Positions 61,382-64,000 of a stretch of DNA of 64,000 nucleotides are shown piece by piece (within the stretch, counting starts at the first letter, position 1; each line of letters opens with the position of its first letter). The notes beneath the pieces are model-generated. The model did no database searches. It saw only the letters and a list, made by a program, of their open reading frames with translations, and was not told the DNA's origin. This DNA is from CAZUGA01 sp964619885 (lineage in GTDB: Bacteria > Pseudomonadota > Gammaproteobacteria > Methylococcales > UBA1147). The position numbers and the translations under genes are program-made. Where the stretch lies: NCBI GenBank assembly GCA_964619885.1, contig CAZUGA010000024.1, positions 1-64,000 of the forward strand, in the 5' to 3' direction.

Positions 61382-62353
61382 ATGCACGCTACCCTACCCT
61401 TGCTGGAAAACTCGACTTTTCCACAAATTTATCGGAAGAAACTTGAGATCCTCCAGTTGAATCTTGGTTATTTATGCAATTTAAGTTGCGTACATTGTCA
61501 CGTTAACGCGGGACCCAAGCGAACTGAACTCATGACGCGCGCAACAATTGAACAGGTCATTCAGTTTATCCGCCGAGAACAGATCAAGATCCTGGACTTA
61601 ACCGGCGGAGCACCTGAAATGAACCCCGAATTTAGATATCTGGTCGATGCAGCGCGCAACGACGGAGTTCGTGTTATAGACCGCTGCAATCTGACCATTC
61701 TCGAGCATCCTGAATTTGATGATCTTGCCAACTATCTCGCCAACCGTGAAGTTGAGATTACCGCGTCGCTGCCTTGTTATATTGAAGATAACGTTGACCG
61801 TCAACGCGGTAAGGGCGTATTTGATTCCAGTATATCGGCATTGAAGCGGCTCAACGGGTTAGGCTATGGCAAGCCAGAATCCGGATTACTACTTAATTTG
61901 GTATTCAACCCACAAGGCCCGGTACTCCCGCCACCCCAACAAGAACTTGAAACGGATTATCGCAGACATTTAAAGGAAGAGTTCGATATTGAATTTAATG
62001 AATTGTTTACGCTAGCCAATATGCCGATCCAGCGTTTCGGCAGTACATTAATTGGCAAAGGTCAATTTGACGAATACATGACACTTCTGGAAACTAGTTT
62101 TCGTCCTGAAAATCTAGACTCGGTCATGTGTATTAATACGCTAAGCGTCGATTGGCAGGGCTATGTTTACGATTGCGATTTTAATCAAATGCTGGGCTTG
62201 GCGTTGGGTGCATCTTCATCTAAACGAATACACCTATCCCAATTAAATGTTTCTAAGATCGAGGGCCAACCTGTCACAGTCCGGCAACACTGTTTCGGCT
62301 GCACCGCCGGACAAGGCAGTAGTTGCAGTGGGGCTTTGTCCAAAAATAATTGA
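61382..62353 (+). CDS. arsS: arsenosugar biosynthesis radical SAM protein ArsS
   Basis: 323 residues. The radical-SAM cluster motif CNLSCVHC (Cys32, Cys36, Cys39) is followed by DLTGGAPEMNPEF and RCNLTIL. The C-terminal features are those of ArsS: LPPPQQELETDYRRHL, NMPIQRFGSTLI, YVYDCDFNQML and CFGCTAGQGSSCSGAL, where some relatives carry selenocysteine; here cysteine is encoded. ArsS attaches an adenosyl-derived sugar to dimethylarsenic to start arsenosugar synthesis. Its usual partner arsM is not in view, but the PiT gene directly upstream could bring in arsenate. Confidence 0.9.
   Translation: MHATLPLLENSTFPQIYRKKLEILQLNLGYLCNLSCVHCHVNAGPKRTELMTRATIEQVIQFIRREQIKILDLTGGAPEMNPEFRYLVDAARNDGVRVIDRCNLTILEHPEFDDLANYLANREVEITASLPCYIEDNVDRQRGKGVFDSSISALKRLNGLGYGKPESGLLLNLVFNPQGPVLPPPQQELETDYRRHLKEEFDIEFNELFTLANMPIQRFGSTLIGKGQFDEYMTLLETSFRPENLDSVMCINTLSVDWQGYVYDCDFNQMLGLALGASSSKRIHLSQLNVSKIEGQPVTVRQHCFGCTAGQGSSCSGALSKNN
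61392..61399 (-). promoter_or_regulatory. KOPS-like octamer GGGTAGGG on the - strand
   Basis: It lies right of dif and is oriented leftward, so it points at dif, matching the + strand octamer at 15845. It falls inside the arsS reading frame. Confidence 0.4.
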
Positions 62354-62415
62354 TAGCGAAATCTAACTTTTCCATCAACCTGGTCCAACGCACAGCGCAA
62401 TTAACGGCAACATAA

Positions 62416-63312
62416 TCAGTTCAGCTCATGCTGTTTAAAATAACTAGTCGAAAAACTGATGAAGGATTTGATCTTTAACGATGGGTATTTGCGCTGAGTG
62501 TATATCGCATAAACCGGCAAACTGGATAAACGGCATTGTGGTAACAATTCAGTTAATGCGCCACTTTTGGCGTAGGCAGCGGCGGTTAAATGCGGCACTT
62601 GTATAATTCCTACACCCAACGATGCTACCTCACATAATAGGCCGCCATTATTGGACGAAAAATACCAATTGGTGCTAAAAGTTTTTAACGTATTGGCGCA
62701 TTCAAATAGCCATTCGTCACCGTGTGGCGTCCCCAAAAAACGAAGACATCGATGCGACGATAAATCCTCGATTGATTCCGGCCGGCCATATTGATCCAAA
62801 TAGGTGGGTGCAGCAAAGGTACAGAGTTTGGTCGAGGCAATCGGTTTTGCGATCAAATCCTGATCCGGCGTATCGGTGACTCGTATCGCGATATCGAATA
62901 TGCCTTGGTTTAAATCTACATAATGGTTGTCCAACGAAAGGAGGATGCGTACATCAGGATATTCGCTTTGAAATCCTGCAATCACAGCCGCCATGTGTTT
63001 TCCACCAAAATCGACTGGCGCGTTAATTTTGAGCAACCCGCTCGGAAGATGGGTCATGCCGGTTACGGTATCTTCCAACTCAATAAGGTCGTGTAGCAGT
63101 TGATTACAACGCAGATAATATTCTCGACCAATTTCCGTTTGACTGACTACACGGGTTGTTCGATTAAACAACGAGACACCCAATAATTTTTCCAGATAGG
63201 CGATATGCTTACTCACCATTGTGCCGGATATATTCAAATCTTTGGCGGCCGCTACGAAACTACCCAATTCCACCACGCGACAGAACGCACGCATACTACT
63301 TATTTTGTCCAT
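62416..63312 (-). CDS. LysR-family transcriptional regulator
   Basis: 298 residues. The N-terminal winged helix (FCRVVELGSFVAAAKDLNISGTMVSKHIAYLEKLLGVSLFNRTTRVV) is followed by the two-lobed substrate-binding region (KINAPVDFGGKHMAAVIAGFQSEYPDVRILLSLDNH). The closest pattern is the CrgA/PecT-like LysR group (FxRVVELGSFxAAA). Its target may be the convergent arsS-PiT operon or the sulfotransferase-like gene upstream, but no operator was found. Confidence 0.9.
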   Translation of the reverse strand: MDKISSMRAFCRVVELGSFVAAAKDLNISGTMVSKHIAYLEKLLGVSLFNRTTRVVSQTEIGREYYLRCNQLLHDLIELEDTVTGMTHLPSGLLKINAPVDFGGKHMAAVIAGFQSEYPDVRILLSLDNHYVDLNQGIFDIAIRVTDTPDQDLIAKPIASTKLCTFAAPTYLDQYGRPESIEDLSSHRCLRFLGTPHGDEWLFECANTLKTFSTNWYFSSNNGGLLCEVASLGVGIIQVPHLTAAAYAKSGALTELLPQCRLSSLPVYAIYTQRKYPSLKIKSFISFSTSYFKQHELN

Positions 63313-63874
63313 TATTATTAACCCTGGGTTTATAATATTAAAACTCTTAGCTAATTTACCAAGTATTTAGCATCAAATAAAATAAGCTACGCTATTGGCG
63401 TTTGCCGTCTGGGTTTCGACATACAAACCCCTTTGCCGCTGTGGAATAGATAGCGTTGGGTCGGCGGCTATCGAAACACACTGCCGTTGCTACGGTGAAC
63501 GTCAATAGTTTTTTTTCAATTTGATGACTAGTGGAGCAATCATTAGCCAAATTCTGGACGAAGTCTTACAAGCGAACTAATCCTACGCAGCCACTTTTGG
63601 AGACAAAGCCAAATCGCGTTCCTCCCATTTTTCCTATCCGTCGGTCCCTTGAACTACGTGCATCGTCGATTGAACGATTGACGCTGAATCAACACAGCAA
63701 ATCTTAAGCCTTTTTTCAAAAACAAGCGATATTTCCATTGTTGCCAAAATCAAACTATACATTTCCAGTATTCTCAAACCACTAACGTAAAACCCGATTT
63801 AGCCGCGATGCGTTTCTATTTGACGATATAATACTTGCCGTTGCTCACCTTAACTGTATGCGCGGGGATGCCGA
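63313..63874. other. intergenic region between divergent genes
   Basis: AT-rich DNA upstream of LysR (-) and the sulfotransferase-like gene (+). A TATAAT hexamer lies at 63827-63832 in front of the + gene but has no good -35. No gene is seen. Confidence 0.45.
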
Positions 63875-64000
63875 TTGGAAAAAAGAATAATTTATGTTTT
63901 AGGCTGTGGAAGAAGTGGTTCTACTATTCTTGGGTTTTGTCTGGGTAACGCGGAAAATGCTTTGGATCTGGGGGAAGTCGTTGAATTTACGCGTTTCAAT
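63875..64000 (+). CDS. sulfotransferase-like protein, N-terminal part (cut by window end)
   Basis: A frame starting at TTG 63875, after GGGGAT, opens KRIIYVLGCGRSGSTILGFC, and further on LDLGEVVEF. The GRSGST loop after a hydrophobic strand is the 5'-phosphosulfate-binding site of sulfotransferases, and the glycine loop plus L-x-LGE motif are typical of that superfamily. The rest lies outside the window. No other start is better supported. Confidence 0.6.
   Translation, partial: MEKRIIYVLGCGRSGSTILGFCLGNAENALDLGEVVEFTRFN

Noticed and set aside
1..64000. CRISPR array, insertion sequence, rRNA operon or intact prophage
   Set aside because: I looked for regular direct repeats with spacers, transposase motifs, rRNA sequence and phage structural genes, and saw none apart from the integrase remnant at 27941-28112.

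Overview
This window reads as chromosomal DNA of a Gram-negative gammaproteobacterium of roughly 45% GC (estimated from sampled lines, not computed). The evidence is lpxH (lipid A synthesis), several lipoproteins with lipoboxes, an outer-membrane beta-barrel, the yciB-yciI-bolA-ppiC block, and a 28-bp site at 55990-56017 that fits the gammaproteobacterial dif consensus at every position. The window therefore probably covers the replication terminus. The two FtsK-orienting octamers found by eye (15845 on +, 61392 on -) both point at that site.

Layout. 1-8.3 kb: end of a PilZ protein, two overlapping dynamin-like GTPases, a lipoprotein, an orphan tungstate-binding protein and an AsmA-family protein. 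8.3-14 kb: signalling genes, namely a MASE3/triple-PAS histidine kinase, a response regulator carrying its own ATPase domain, and an HDOD protein. 14-20 kb: accessory membrane proteins, an MDR oxidoreductase, an amidohydrolase lipoprotein and four small lipoproteins. 20.4-25.5 kb: lpxH and a cyclophilin on -, then HDOD, a metallo-beta-lactamase-fold protein and cysS on +. 25.6-27.4 kb: a divergent pair for one-carbon metabolism (mtdA-like and fchA-like). 27.6-28.4 kb: tRNA-Pro, -Arg and -His, followed by a decayed integrase and a second copy of the tRNA-His 3' end, the scar of an integrated element. 29-31 kb: a MelC1-like chaperone with a tyrosinase carrying two PPC domains, then tRNA-Lys.

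32.6-42.3 kb is the most striking region. It is a divergent locus with a b-type membrane cytochrome, a 21-haem cytochrome built from 67-residue three-haem repeats, an eight- to nine-haem cytochrome and an outer-membrane barrel with AMIN-like and TPR regions. Opposite them lie an FeS/FAD oxidoreductase and a Sel1/ankyrin protein. Together these look like a route for electrons from the cytoplasm or quinone pool, across the periplasm, to or from the outer surface. The gene content differs from the textbook MtrCAB set.

42.6-52.7 kb: nitronate monooxygenase-like protein, fatty-acid desaturase, DUF5765 protein, leucine dehydrogenase-like enzyme, a GC-richer two-gene Opu-type osmolyte ABC transporter, a methyltransferase and an AcuI/YhdH reductase. 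A long-stemmed bidirectional terminator (52781-52844) separates these from ppiC-bolA-yciI-yciB. 55-64 kb: DUF1244, dif, SIMPL, a class V aminotransferase, an EEP-family hydrolase, a PiT transporter with the arsenosugar radical-SAM gene arsS, a LysR regulator and the start of a sulfotransferase-like gene cut by the window edge.

All domain calls come from reading sequence by eye; no database search or structure prediction was run.
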